A DNA stretch of 64,000 nucleotides. Source: Scenedesmus sp. ARA3. Lineage: Eukaryota > Chlorophyta > Chlorophyceae > Sphaeropleales > Scenedesmaceae. The position numbers and the translations under genes were made by a program. Below the pieces are notes generated by a model that had not been told where the DNA came from, did not search any database, and saw only the letters and a list, made by a program, of their open reading frames with translations. Numbering within the stretch: position 1 is the first letter of the stretch; each line of letters begins with the position of its first letter. The stretch is from contig RWJK01001943.1 of the NCBI GenBank assembly GCA_004335835.1, positions 62,001-126,000 of the forward strand, in the 5' to 3' direction. Below, in pieces: positions 33,395 to 45,066 of this stretch.

Positions 33395-36332
33395 TAGCGC
33401 CAGGGATCACCCTGTTCCTACATGCATCCATGTGTGGTGTGCTGCTGCAGGTGGAGCCTAGCCGCGTGCGCTGCGGCCACAAGTGCAGGGGCTACACAGT
33501 GGATGAGGCTGCTGGGCATGTGGCGGTGCACTTCAAGGACAAGCCCGACATCAAGTGAGTTGAGGGATGATGCTGGCTTGTGAATAACACATTGCTTGCA
33601 CACACCAGTGGCGCTGCTGCCGCCGATATCAATCAGGTCAACCTCCGTAGTCAAATCAGGTTGTGCTGGGCAATGCCAACTGCTGAAGCGATGGCGGTGT
33701 ACATCTGCAGCACCAAGATGGCGTCAGTGTGTCTGCACAGCTTAGGGTTGACACCGCTGTGCGGTGCTTGCTGCAGGGCGCGGCTGGTGATTGGCGCAGA
33801 TGGCGTGCGCTCAGTCATCCGCAGCAGCATGTGCCCCAGTGACCCAGGGCCCCGCTTCCTGGTGAGCCCGCCAGCCAAATGCTGCAGCTGCGCTGTTGAA
33901 AAGCATGTTCTTTGAACTCAAGCCAACTGCTGTTGTTGGGAAGCACAGGTGCACAAGATGCAAAGTGACTGCATCACACTGGCGATGCGCATGTTCAAGA
34001 TGCCTAGCCCAACTTGTACAAGCTGCTCCAGTTGCGCCAAGCAGCATTGCCTGTACACTGAGAGTTACCTCTCAGCACACACGTGCTAAGCACACTGACG
34101 GCTGACGCTGCCGCTGCTGCTTCTGCTGCTGCTGTCAGGGCTACATGAATTGGAACGCTGTGAGGCATGTGCCAGGTGAGTGCGCCAAGGACTGTGTCCC
34201 TCACATGAATGATGCCAAGCCCTCACTGCTCTGGCAGCTTGCTATGCTCCAAACACCAGGGGGCATAGAGTTAGAGTTGACACCTGTGTGCTGCATGATG
34301 CAAGAGGCGAAACATCTCAGACAGTCACTTGTCGGTGCTGCAACTGTTAGTGTTCTTGTGGTTGATGTCTTTGCTGATGCAGGTTGGTGTATACACAACA
34401 GGTTGCAACGTCTATCTGGCAGCACCCAGCCTGCAGCTGAACAGCACGTGTCTTTCTGCCTGGCTCATTGTTGTGTGCACGTGTTATCCCTGCTTGCAGG
34501 CAGCAGCTCGGCCGCTGGCAGTGACGTCATCAAAACCATCCGTGACAGCAAGACAGACTTCTCCGTCATGGTCTACATCATCAACGCAGGCTGCGACTAC
34601 CAGTTTTGGCAGGTGCGGCTGCGGCAGCCAACACACAGCAAAGCATGCAGTGCGGCCTCTGCTTTGACATGCAGCAGCAGATATGAGACATCGCAGCAGC
34701 ATGCGACTGGCCTGGGGACTCAACAGCGCTCAACATGTGTCATGCATTTGCAGCCTTGCATGCATATGGTATGCGCATATGGTTTTCTGCGTTCACCACA
34801 GCACGTTCTGTGCAGTTGTTTGTTGCTTGGTGGCCACCATCCCACGCAGCAGCTGTTGCGCCCACTGCTGCCCCACCCGCAGGTGCGCATGACCAGCGCC
34901 AGCCCCTGCTTCACCAACGGCGGCAGTGGCGGTGGAGGCGTGCCCGGCAGCAAGGCGCGCGTGATGCAGCGGCTGCAGCAGCTGGGCTGGCAGGACATCA
35001 TGCAGGTGCGGCTGGCGCATGGCAGTACAGTTTGCGTGTGGCTCCGCATGCAGAGATGCTCAAACCATTTGCTTTCTGCAGCAATGTCTCTTGTCTACCA
35101 CTGCCATGCCAAGCAGTTGCGGCCGCCCGCTGTACACTCTGCACCTACCTTTGAGCTGCCGTGCAACATGTTCCTACAACTGCCTGCCTGCTTGCAGGAA
35201 GTTGAGGCCACTGATGAGTCAGCCATCTACGAGCGAGCCATGTGGGACAGGCTGCCGCTGCCTGCCTGGTCGGCTGCCGGTGGTCACGTGGTGCTGCTGG
35301 GTGACGCAGCACACGCGATGTACTCGGGGCCGGGCCAGGGCGCGCGCACTGCTTTTGAGGACGCGCACCAGATGTTCCTGGCCATCAAGCAGCACTGGCC
35401 CAACCCAGCAGCCATTGCAGCGCAGTATGAGGTGTGTGCATCCGGCGGCTGAGAAATGTCATGACAAGCGCGCAGGCAAACACATGCATGATGCTGGGTT
35501 GCAGTGCTTGCATTTTTTCAGGGTAGCTTCCTCCGGGTAACACCATATCTGCAGCCTGCTGTGTTGCCGCACCAGCAGCATGATACTGTATCGCACTGGC
35601 TAGTCGTCAAGGCAGCTTGTGATTCTTGCAGGCACTGCTATGTTTCAACACAACTACCCTCACCTTGCGTCGTCACAGCCACCTCATCACAACCCAGTAC
35701 TGCTGCTGCCCCGCAGGAGGCGCGCGTGCACCGTGCCAGCATCATCCAGAACTACGCCGCAGGCATGGCCAACCTTGCTGGCCTGTCCAGTGACATCAAC
35801 GCCTTCTGGCAGCAGCTGCACCCCGACACGCCTGACGCTGACGGCCGCACGGAGCGCTTCAGGGAGTTCCAGGTGCGGCGATGTGCTGTGCGTGCATGGC
35901 GGCATCCCGCATTTTGACAACACTTGTCACAGGATGTTTTGGAGTGTGCCTAGGTTTATCTGCAGTGCTGTGAATATTGTGGCTGCTGGTGTGTGGTTAC
36001 CAAAGCAGCCGTCTTCCAGCATGCAAACGCTGCCGCTTGTCAGCAACTGGCCAGTTCGCATCAAATACTCTGCTGATGACCTTACACCTGCAGCTGCTCG
36101 TAGGAGTATTGCCTGACGAATACACTGACTACCTTTGCGCTTTGTGTTGCGTGCATCCGCCTGTGTGCAGCTGTGGCTGAACAGCTACCCGGAGAAGATG
36201 CACGGCCTGCCAGGCAGCAAGTACACCAGCCCCGAGGCGCTCAAGGCCTTTGTGGAGCACTGCGCGGCAGCAACAGCGCAGCACAGCGCCAGCCAGCAGC
36301 ACATGCCCAGCAGCAAGATCTCCTGCGCGTGA
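32424..36332 (+). CDS. FAD-dependent monooxygenase (PHBH fold)
   Basis: Single-component flavoprotein hydroxylase of the salicylate hydroxylase / zeaxanthin epoxidase / UbiH superfamily; the substrate cannot be told. Ten exons, 32424-32665, 32999-33143, 33451-33554, 33777-33861, 34139-34175, 34500-34612, 34883-35005, 35198-35431, 35717-35872, 36171-36332, join in phase to 466 residues. The dinucleotide-binding loop is DVLIVGGGLGGLALAVGLG (residues 17-35). The DG motif is ARLVIGADGVRSVIR (about 165-179). The GD motif with flavin ribityl contact is VVLLGDAAHAMYSGPGQGAR (about 314-333). The N-terminus starts only about 20 residues before the Rossmann loop, so no plastid transit peptide, which argues against zeaxanthin epoxidase; it also lacks the FHA domain. 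The C-terminal 50 residues after RFREFQ have no known motif. The third exon is preceded by a (CAG)13 intron run. Confidence 0.88.
33355..33393 (+). repeat. (CAG)13 microsatellite in intron
   Basis: Thirteen perfect CAG units in intron 2 of the FAD monooxygenase gene, 57 bases before the next exon. Every unit offers an AG, so it lies in a stretch where acceptor choice could be affected. Confidence 0.97.
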
Positions 36333-37100
36333 CGAGAGTTGGTTTGAAGATGGTGCATCAGCTTGTCAAGCTGCTGCAGCTGGCTGTGTTGTGCTTGGTG
36401 GGTCGAAGCTGCATGTTTATGCAGCATCCAGCAGCTGAGTACGCGTATGCAGTTGTGCTCCGTTACAACTGTTGGCTGTACTGCGTAGCTGACCATGGGA
36501 CGCTGATATGGTACTCTACCGTGGCCAGCAGTCACAATAGAAAATCTTCAACAAGCATACATTTGACAGCCTGGAGTGTCATGCCAAGGACAACGGCGTG
36601 CACTTGCGCACATCAAAGGTGATCTACAAGAAGATGGCCGGCGTGCATGCGCAGCCTGCAACTTTTGTGCTTCCTTGGGCTTGGAGGGGGCCAATGTCCC
36701 GGACAGGGCCTGGCATCTGCATCCTGGTGCCTGGGGTGCTTCCAGCGCCGCGTTTGTGGGTATCTGCAGTGGCGCTTGCGTGCGGGCTATTGGCGGGCTG
36801 TGACACCTCCTCTTGCATGCACTGCATGGATGATTCAGCTTAATGTCCCTGCAGGGCCCTGAATGGTCACATCATGTGCACTGTTGTATATGTTGCACAA
36901 GAAAATCGTATGCGTACACAGCCAGGAATCATCACTAGTGCAGTACTGCAGAAGTTGTTGTAGATGCATTCACAGCAAATGCTGTGATGCTGGACTTTGA
37001 CAGCATCAGCCTAATGGACGCTACTAGCCGGGCCCTATGGCACACGGTTTGCAGGTAAGCGGCGGTGATGGCATTGTACATCATGCATCAACTGATGACC

Positions 37101-37105
37101 TTACA
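37101..37105 (-). promoter_or_regulatory. Putative TGTAA polyadenylation signal (minus strand)
   Basis: TTACA on the plus strand, 210 bases beyond the stop of the mTERF-like gene. Confidence 0.4.
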
Positions 37106-37164
37106 GCTGTGGGTTGAGCAACCGCAAATCAAAGCTGTACCCAGATGCAAAACCCACAAGTTCA

Positions 37165-37169
37165 TGTAA
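37165..37169 (+). promoter_or_regulatory. Putative TGTAA polyadenylation signal
   Basis: About 830 bases after the stop codon of the FAD monooxygenase; far, but the first TGTAA found on this strand. Confidence 0.35.
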
Positions 37170-37315
37170 CAACCGATATCAGAGCGCATGCGCGTCTCTC
37201 CGGGGGGGTGTCCCATCGGCAAACTTTCTACGCGCGTGTACATACATGTCGTGTTGCAGTTGTGTTACCAAGCACAGTTGTTTGAGATAGCCCCACCACA
37301 CAGCACCAGGCAACC

Positions 37316-39567
37316 TCATCGCTGCTGCTGCTGCTCCTCCGTGGCGCCGCTGCCACTGAAGATGCTGCCCAGGTACTCAGCATCTCTGTCTCCGCGGCTC
37401 TGCCCCTGCAGCGACACGCAGCTCAGCGCAAGGTCAGAATTGCTCTGCAGCAGCTGCAACGGGCTGCAGCTTGCCCCAAACAGGCGCTGCAGCTCTGCCA
37501 GCACCTCCTGCAGGGCAGCTGGGTCCAGCAGCATGGGCGCGGCATCCAGCAGGGCGGAGGGACTGCTGGCTCCTGCCAGCAGGTTGTGCACCTGCAGCCA
37601 GAGCAGCCAGCAGACTGTTTGTTATGGCAAACCGCAGATGAACAGCAGCTTGGCTACCAAGTGCGTGACAGCACTCCAGCCTGCACAACGCCCCGCCTAC
37701 ACTCAGCAGTAGGTTGAGGCCAACTGCACAGCGCCTCAACTGCATTGAGCAGTGAGTTGCTACATGCTGTTGTGATCCCGCCTTGCAAGCTGTTACTGCA
37801 ATGTAGCTGTCCACATCTGTATGCTATACATGTGTTGGCTGGCAAACGCCACAATGCATTTTCGCACTGCCAGGCACGCCTTGCCTGTTGCACAGCAGCC
37901 TCAAACTGGGGCAGGTCCAGCAGCAGGATGTGTGTGCACTCGGAGCACAGGCGTGACACGTTGGCCTCCGGAAACATGGATTTCAGCAGCAGCAATTTGC
38001 GTGCCACATCATCGACGCACAGCGCCAGCCTGACCTGTCCAGCACAGCAGCAGCAGCAGCAGCAGTTGATCAGAGCACCATCAGCAGGCTGCCAACATTG
38101 TCACAACACAGAAGGCTTCACAAAGAGCACATGTGCAGGTAGGTCTGCTCCCCGCAGCGGGATAGCAAGCCAGAAGTCAACCAGGTACAATGCTGCTGGA
38201 ACTTGCGTGTTTGCTTTTGTGCTTAGTGCAGGTGCATGTGCTTTTGCGTTCAAGGTTTTGGCCGTATCTGGCCCTGGCTTGTGGGTTTGCACTCACTGGT
38301 CAGGAATCACCTAAGGTGGTTTGGGCGTGGCTCCCTCCTCTGGGTTCACCTCTTGCTAGAAAAACGTGTAATTGCTTGATTGTTTGCAGGTGCATGTCAT
38401 CCTTTATGCTGCAGCAGAGCAACTATGCACGCTTGCAATGAAAGCTGTCGCTGATGTACTGGAGTTGACCAAGCCACACTGTCTGTCTGGTCAGCATTGC
38501 ACAGGCAGGTCCCCCACCAGCCTGCACCAAGCATGCCTGCCAGCACACGCCGCTCATCACATCTGCTGGCTTCATTGCCTGCAGCCTTGCATCCATGTCG
38601 GGCAGCACATTCAGCAGCGCCTGCACACGCTCCAGCAGTTGGGCCTGCGGCACACCTGCCTCCTGGGCAACCACCTGGCAGCAGCCGCGCCATGTTGCAC
38701 GAGGCACAGTGAAAGTGACGGTGCAGCTCATGACCCATTGCACAGCACAGCACAGCACAGCACAGCACAGCACAGCACAGCACAGCACAGCACAGCACAG
38801 CACAATACAGAACAGCACAGAACAGCACAGCAGGAGCAGTAAGAGCATTCAGACTGTACACAGGCCACGGCTGTATCAGCATACTGTTCAGGCAGTGCAT
38901 GTGCAACGTGGCTAATCAGGTGAATGCGGTTCACCTGCACTGCAAGCTGCAGTTTCCTGTCATTGCTGAGCAGGTCAAGTGTCGTGTCAGGCCCCTGCAT
39001 CAGGCAGTTCGGATACACAATTCCAGCAAGAAGTTGTTACATAATCAACATGCCCCATGTCCTGCCGCTGCACTGCTTCAAGCCATGCTGCTGTATGGAG
39101 CGCAACAATGTTGATGCAAGCATTGGTGCGGCAGTGTTGTTGCAAGTCAAATTGAAACACAATTGCCAGCAGCTGATCATGATGGCTTCTGCAATAGTTT
39201 CAACAACCGTCAGAGGTCAGGCACTGCAAGTTGCCTTTACAGGCAGACATCCACCCAGGCATTGGTCCATCCCAATGGATGACCCTCAGCTACAGCACAT
39301 GCACACGTAGCGCTCGCGAGTGCTCATGTTTACCTGGACGATGTTTCCTAGTGCATCAGTGTTCCTGGACAGCTTTTTTGTGTAGTAGTTGCCCAGCTGC
39401 CATGGAACCTGCTGCTGCTCCTGCTGCTGCTGGCCATCACTGCTGCCTGCTGCTGCATGCCTGGTGACGATCTGCCGGGCTGCTGCTGGCGTCAGTGGTG
39501 GTGCTGCTGCTGTGGTTGCTGCAATTGCCAGAGCAGTGGAGGTCTGCCAAGCAAGAAAGTGGCGCAT
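37316..39567 (-). CDS. mTERF-like helical repeat protein, probably organellar
   Basis: Proposed exons in translation order: 39334-39567, 38935-38994, 38561-38674, 37885-38034, 37316-37591, joining in phase to 277 residues. The N-terminus MRHFLAWQTSTALAIAATTA is free of acids and rich in Ala, Thr and Arg, like a mitochondrial or plastid presequence. The later exons show repeated helix pairs with the spacing of mTERF motifs: LLNVLPDMDARLQAMKPAD, LLLLKSMFPEANVSRLC, THILLLDLPQFEAAV, LLAGASSPSALLDAAPMLLD and LQRLFGASCSPLQLL. mTERF proteins bind organelle nucleic acids and act in transcription, splicing or ribosome assembly. The name rests on this pattern, not on a strict signature. The 37592-37884 intron appears to use a GC donor (CAG|GCAAGG); a GT donor three codons earlier is also possible. 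The two large introns may hide further exons. Confidence 0.58.
38741..38836 (+). repeat. (CACAG)n pentanucleotide tandem repeat
   Basis: Twelve perfect CACAG units at 38741-38800, then about seven degenerate units (CACAA, TACAG, AACAG). It sits in an intron of the mTERF-like gene, so the RNA reads (CTGTG)n, shortly upstream of the 3' splice site of the exon at 38674. Confidence 0.97.
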
Positions 39568-40008
39568 TGCTCTACGTGAGGTTATGGCTTTGGATGAGCA
39601 GTAATCTGGGACCTGCACTGTGCAGCTGACAGCTACAGGGATGAGAATGCTTGGAATGGCTTCTACAGAGGATTGCCAGTTCACACCACAGTCTTCTTGC
39701 CAGAAGGACATCAAAAGGCACCACCTGGGCACAACTGCGGAGCATCACGGCAGCTTATCTGAATCTTTGGGTGTGCAACCAAAAATGCAGTTGGAGGGCT
39801 TTGGCAGTTACTCCAGGTTTTAGCTGTCACGCACTGAAACTCTTCGATGTGTGCGTGCTGCTCACACGTACCTTTCCAACTCTTTGCAAGCACTTTCTCA
39901 ATCTCAGTCTGAGTCGCGGCGTTACTCGCTGCGTGAGCGGGGTCGTGATTGTTGAGCGCCCGGCTTTTCTTCCTTTGTCTTGGCATCGCAATTGCAAACA
40001 CCAGCATC
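39568..40008. promoter_or_regulatory. Divergent promoter region, mTERF-like (-) and ADF/cofilin (+)
   Basis: 441 bases between the two start codons, AT-richer than the flanks. No definite core promoter element recognised. Confidence 0.55.
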
Positions 40009-42178
40009 ATGGCGGATTTAGGTGCACTAAGATCCGCCAAGCAGGCGCTAGACGAGGGGCTCATTACGCCACAGGACTTTGATGTTGTGAAAGTGGCCTT
40101 CCTCAAGGCTCAGCAGATTAAGGCTGGCCTAGACGCTGGCTTTATTAGGCAGGGAGACTATGACAAAGCAGTTGACGCCTACATTCATGCCTTGGACTTT
40201 AACGTGATGGCTGCAATGCCATCACTGTCATCAGGAGGAGGCAGGCCTGCTGCTGCCGCAGCAGCACCAGCAACAGCGCCAATCGCCAATCACGTGCAGC
40301 AGCAGCAACAGCAGCAGCCCAACCCCATGGCAGCAGCTGCCTTTGGAGGCTCGAGGGGAACCTCACTGGCTGGTGCAGGCGCGGTGGGGTCCATGGGCGC
40401 CACAGTGCAGCTGCTGAACCAGGGCCGCAGCAGCGGCAGCGGCGCGCACGGCTTTGATGGCATGGCTTCCGGCCCGCTCAGCAACCAGACGTCAGTGTCG
40501 GAGGACGGCGGCATGCTGGATATCCCTGCAGACCTGCCAGACTACTGCAAGGGCGCAACAGCGGGCAAGGTGCGAGCCCTTGCAGGATTTCAACAGTGCA
40601 GCTGCACAGCAATGAGCCTTTGCAGGCGTTGCTGCATCCTGCAGGTTTGAGGTGGCTGTGACCACAATGTTATCCCCAGCCGGTGCATGAAACACGGTCT
40701 GCTGTCTGCTGCTGACTTGCAGAAATCCATGTCTGGCATCGCCATTGATGAGTCGTGCGTGAACCTGTTCATGCACATGAAGACACGCAAGCAGGTGGGC
40801 ACGCCATCAGCATGACTTGCAGACACTGTTGGGCGTTGCCACTGCAACCTAGTAGAGTCAAATACAACAGCTCAGCAGGCGCTGCAGGGTGCGAATGTGT
40901 TAAAGTCTGTTGCGCTGTCAAAGCTGAGTTTCATCTGGCAGCTTGTGCAGTAGCAGCAGCAGCAGCTGGCGGCACTAGGATGCTAGCCGTGTCTGCTGGT
41001 CGGCCTTTGGGTTGGCTAGCACTTGCATGCGCCTGGCGGGTGCTAAGCTGATGAGTTCTGTGCTTCTGTGTGCCTGTGCTGCTTGCAGTACAAGTGGCTG
41101 ATCTTCAAGGTTGACGACTCAGGCCGCACAGTGAGTTGCAGCTGCAGCAGCACCAGCACCAGCAGAAGTACGAGCAGCGGCAGCGCTTGACAGCTTGTGC
41201 TGAGCAGAAATAGCCAGGCGCAGTGCAGGCATGGTAATACACGGCTGTGACTGTCAGCGCAGGGCTTAAAGCATATGGCATATCTGCATGGCAGCAGCTC
41301 ACCTAGGCACGCGTTGGTTGATGCACTTGCAGGAGGATTACGTAGAATGACAGTATTGTATTTTTGAAGGCCTGATTTACCTGATGTCATTCTGGCTCTT
41401 TTGTGCTGTGCAGGTGGTGCCTGACAAGATCGGCGGGCAGTCCTCCTCCTACAACGACTTTGTGTGCTCACTGCCAGACGGCCAGTGCAGATACGCGGGT
41501 GAGCACTGCTGCACTGCACTGCACTGCTGCTGGCCGCTGTTGCTGCCGCCGTGTATGTCGAACCTCATGAAGCCACCGCCCGTGACTGCAGCACCACAGT
41601 TGCACCACAATGCCACCATAGCTTGGCTAATGCCTTTGCAACGTGCACATGCAACAGCATGCAACCCTCGTCTGCCTGCTACTGCTGCTGCTGCTGCTGC
41701 AGTGTACGACTATGAGTACCGCAGCCCGGAGCGCGGTGCAACCAAGAAGATGGTCTTCCTGCTGTGGTGAGCACTGCAGCCCAGCAGCAGGCGCAGCCTG
41801 TGCAGCGCAGCTAGAAAGCCAATCCGCAGCACCACTGATGTGTTTTGCAGAACTCATCCTCGTGTGACTCACATGCGTGGCGGCAGTTAACCACTGCACG
41901 CGTCAGCCTGATGCCACCTGATGATGACCTTGAGCTGTGTTTGCAGCAGCATGCAGAGCACACACTCGCAGCTGTCTCACTCGATTCGTTCCCGCAATTA
42001 ATCCCGCAGGGCGCCGGACCACAGCGGCGTCAAGCCCAAGATGATGTACGCGTCCACCAAGGACTTCTTCAAGGGCTTCCTGGACGGCATCGGCGCGGAG
42101 CTGCAGGCCTCAGAGCCCGCAGAGATCAGCGAGGATGAGATCCGGGAGCGCGTGCTGTCCAACATGACGCGCAAGTGA
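40009..42178 (+). CDS. ADF: ADF/cofilin with unusual N-terminal extension
   Basis: Actin-depolymerising factor: severs and disassembles actin filaments in the cytoplasm. Exons 40009-40569, 40723-40794, 41089-41130, 41414-41498, 41703-41766, 42010-42178 join in phase to 330 residues, while ordinary ADFs have about 140. The ADF-H domain occupies roughly residues 188-330: KSMSGIAIDESCVNLFMHMK at its N-terminus, YKWLIFKVDD, YNDFVCSLPDGQCRYAVYDY, KKMVFLLWAPDHSGVKPKM, and the long actin-binding helix MMYASTKDFFKGFLDGI. The phosphorylatable Ser near the usual N-terminus (KSMSGIA) is now internal. The first exon adds about 187 residues: a short helical module, ALRSAKQALDEGLITPQDFD, similar to SHOCT domains, then Ala/Gln/Gly/Ser-rich linker. 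The Met at 40009 opens the only long frame in exon 1, and that frame runs in phase into the ADF domain. Confidence 0.9.
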
Positions 42179-44070
42179 GGGAGTGGAGCGTTGAGGTTGC
42201 AAGAGCAGCTGTGCGCAGCATAGCACGCAAGCGATGCAACGCGACGCTTTACGTTGCAAGTTCGGCGCCAGCCAGGCTGTGCTGAGCAACGTGGAGCGCA
42301 ATAGAGGGACACGTGTGTGGCAGCGTGGCGCACGAGTGAGGTGATGTGTGGCTGTGTGGTGCCTGTGCTTGCTGCAGCTGGCGCGCCTACGGGGCGCTGC
42401 TGCTGGTGCAAGGTGCTGTGCTGCAGAGCAGCTCTAAGCAAGCAGTGCAGTGGCACTGCCAGGTCGCCGCTAGTTAATGGGTCTCCTGCATGAGCAAGTC
42501 TGCTGAGCTGCTGGCAAGTGTGATGTCGGGTCCTCTTGCAATGTGTCACATTGTGTGGGGTGTGGTCGAGTCCTGGTGCAGCAAGCAGGGTTGAGTAGTT
42601 CTGTTTGTGGATTGCCTGTCCGCAGCAGAATTGACGCTATTGACGCCTGCTGCCATTTGGCGTTGCCAAGAGCAGCTGTGAGTGGAGGCAGACATGGCTT
42701 CACCGGTGATATGGACTTTACACATCACGCTGTTGACTGAATGAGTGCACAGCGTCCTTGTATGCTGTGAACAAAGCACCGTTAGGTGCACCTGCCAAGT
42801 GAGTCAGGGCGGAGGAGCAAGGGGTAGGTTTGACTGACTGCATGGGAGCACTGGGGCATTGCAAGTGAGAATGACAAGAGATGAAGCCTCATGGCGTGGG
42901 TGCAGCTGCACCTGGTGGTTCCGCTGATGCATGTTTTCTGCGCGTTGCATTGTTTGTGTGCCTTTCTGCTTGTGGGTGTCAGCAGCTGCTGTTGTGTGCT
43001 GAATTTGCAGTGTCCAGCCAGGCCGCTGCACAGCATTTGAAAACCGGAGTGGGGTGCTGCATGTGCACTTCAGCGTGTACTACATTATATGGCTGCAGTT
43101 CTTGACTGCAGCTCAGGATTGTGGCCTTCCGCGTGCGCAGCTGGAATGCGCGGGGCCTGTGTGTTTCTGTGCTGCCAATGCTATGAAGGACTGGACGCCT
43201 GTCAGCAAGCCGCGGCTGCAGCTCATTGCAGTGGTTCTGGCAGACGTGCCACGAGACCTGCCTGCGGCAGTGGAACGCGGCGCCAGTGGCGTCGTTGCTG
43301 TGTCTCTTATTTGGTAACAAGATTACTACAACTCCCAGGGTGTCATGTCCAGCACATGCAGAGAAAGCGCTGAATTTGGAACCCCAAATTGAATAGCCCC
43401 GCATGTCACGCATGCTAGCACGGCCAACGCTGGTCAGTGGCATGCGCATGTCAACACGCACGGTGGCCAGAGGTTGGCAGTCCACAGCTTGTGGAGTTGA
43501 ACTCGTTTCTGGTTACCAGCAGCTGCAGGGGCAGACTCCCACCAGATGCATGGGATGATTGGCTGGCCCCACACACAGACATGAAACACATTCACCAGGA
43601 GTTTAAAGGCATGGCCGCATACACAGACAGCATGTACAAGCATACAAATCCAGGGACCAAGATGACAGGCTCAACTTTACAACGAACGGCACATTGGGCA
43701 CAAAGAAGCAAGCCAAAGCAGAAACAGAAAGGACCAACACCTCCACAAAAGCATGCTTGCTGAGGGATACACAGCAACAAACAGGGCATCTACCGGCAGG
43801 TTTCACTCAAAGGCGGCGTGGACTGATAAGTGGCAATCTGCTACCACCACCACTTTATTGCTGCAAGCACTGTCAAACTGACAATACATAAGATGCAACA
43901 GACCAGGACATTACATAGTGCGGAAGGCTTTCGTGTGTGCGGGCTGCACAGACACATTGCGATCAGAAAACACGACCTTTAAACCATGCCAGCTGTCAAG
44001 CAAAATCAACTCTCAACAGTGCAGGAGACCTGCAGCGCATCATCTGCTCAAACTGCGCGTGGCCTGTGCA
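42179..44070. other. Intergenic between converging ADF and Ser-rich genes
   Basis: Both 3' UTRs. A plus-strand frame at 43054-43317 ends with AAVERGASGVVAVSLIW, faintly like the end of a TIM-barrel thiamine-phosphate synthase, but nothing upstream supports a gene. Minus TGTAA at 43911. No RNA gene or mobile element seen. Confidence 0.45.
43911..43915 (-). promoter_or_regulatory. Putative TGTAA polyadenylation signal (minus strand)
   Basis: TTACA on the plus strand, 155 bases beyond the stop of the Ser-rich gene. Confidence 0.45.
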
Positions 44071-45066
44071 TCAGGCTGCAGAGCTGATGCTGGAGTGCAC
44101 TACCCTGCACCGCCGCGTGTGTGCAAAGCTGCTGCTGCTGCCGCGGCCTGGCGCCTTGTCAGCTGTAATAAAGTCTGGCCGCTCCAGGAACACCTCCCAG
44201 TCTGCCATGCTCTGCGCCACGTTCACAGGCGGCACGGAGGCCTGTGCGGCGCTGGTGGAGCTGTTGCTGGCGCGCATGCCATCCGAGCCAAACAAAGTGA
44301 TGGTGGAGCCGTGCTGCAGGCGCTGCAGCAGCTCGGCCTCGTGGCGCTGCAGGTCGGCCTCCCTGTACGAGAAGCGCTGTTGATTGGCCACCTGCACACA
44401 TGCACATGGGTTTGCACAGCAACAGCAGGTCAGTACGTAGTTGCGGACTCCCCAGTTGCTGAGACACTAGTTGAAATTCAGTGGCATTGGCAGCTGCTGA
44501 ACATTCTGCTTGTGCCATGCATGCGCTACAAGGGGCTGCTGTGTCCTGCATGTGCTGCCGCTTGACTTGTGTGGTGTGGCGCTCACCTGCTTCCACTTGA
44601 GCCGCCAAGACGTGAACTCGCGCCACGCTGCGTCTGTCGACTGCTCCTCAAAGATAACAGACGGGTTGTAGCTGCTGAAGTTGTCCTGCCAGGACTGCTG
44701 CCTGCTGCTGAGTCGGCTGACTGCTGAGCCATCCAGGGACTTCCATTCGCCAGCGCCACTGCTATCAGAGCTAGCCAATTCTGAAGGTTGAGACATGCAG
44801 GACTCCTGGCTCGCAGCCCTGCAATCAGACTCAAGCATGCTGCCAGAGGCACTGCTGCTGCGCCTGTTGACGACCAGCGGAGCCTCAAGGTAAGCATCTG
44901 CCGTTGCGCTTGTGATGCTTGACTTGGACCTGGCAGCTGTGCAGCCGCACAGCCAGTGCCGCATCTCGCTACCCTGCTTGTTGCTGTGGTTGCTGGTGGC
45001 AAGGTACTGCGCCTTGCTGCTGCGGGGGCTCAGAGCCTGCTTAAAAGCTGCAGCCAGTTCTCTCAT
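44071..45066 (-). CDS. Ser-rich protein of unknown function
   Basis: Two exons, 44587-45066 and 44071-44391, join in phase 0 to 266 residues; both splice sites are good (AAGCAG|GTGAGC and TGCAG|GTGGCC). I do not recognise the family. The N-terminal 130 residues are rich in Ser, Arg and Ala and probably disordered (NRRSSSASGSMLES, SRLSSRQQSWQDNFSS). The more ordered part follows: TDAAWREFTSWRLKWKQ, then across the intron RFSYREADLQRHEAELLQRL, a likely amphipathic helix, and SMADWEVFLERPDFI. The repeated Trp plus charged helices suggest a protein-interaction region. The last 25 residues, rich in Ser and Arg, may be read-through past an unrecognised donor near 44140. It is divergent from the ABCA gene across 752 bases. 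Confidence 0.58.

Larger units (their letters stand above)
36333..37315. other. Intergenic between converging monooxygenase and mTERF-like genes
   Basis: Both 3' UTRs, with TGTAA at 37165 (+) and at 37101 (-). The transcripts may overlap tail to tail here if both signals are used. No coding or RNA feature seen. Confidence 0.5.

Noticed and set aside
38423..38848. Poly (Cys-Ala-Val-Leu) frames such as CCAVLCCAVL over the pentanucleotide array
   Set aside because: A direct result of translating the CACAG/CTGTG tandem repeat; not a protein.
43054..43317. Plus frame ending AAVERGASGVVAVSLIW, resembling the end of a thiamine-phosphate synthase barrel
   Set aside because: The usual Gly of the preceding strand is absent, and no other motif of that enzyme occurs within 1 kb. 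Could be a remnant, but not supportable.
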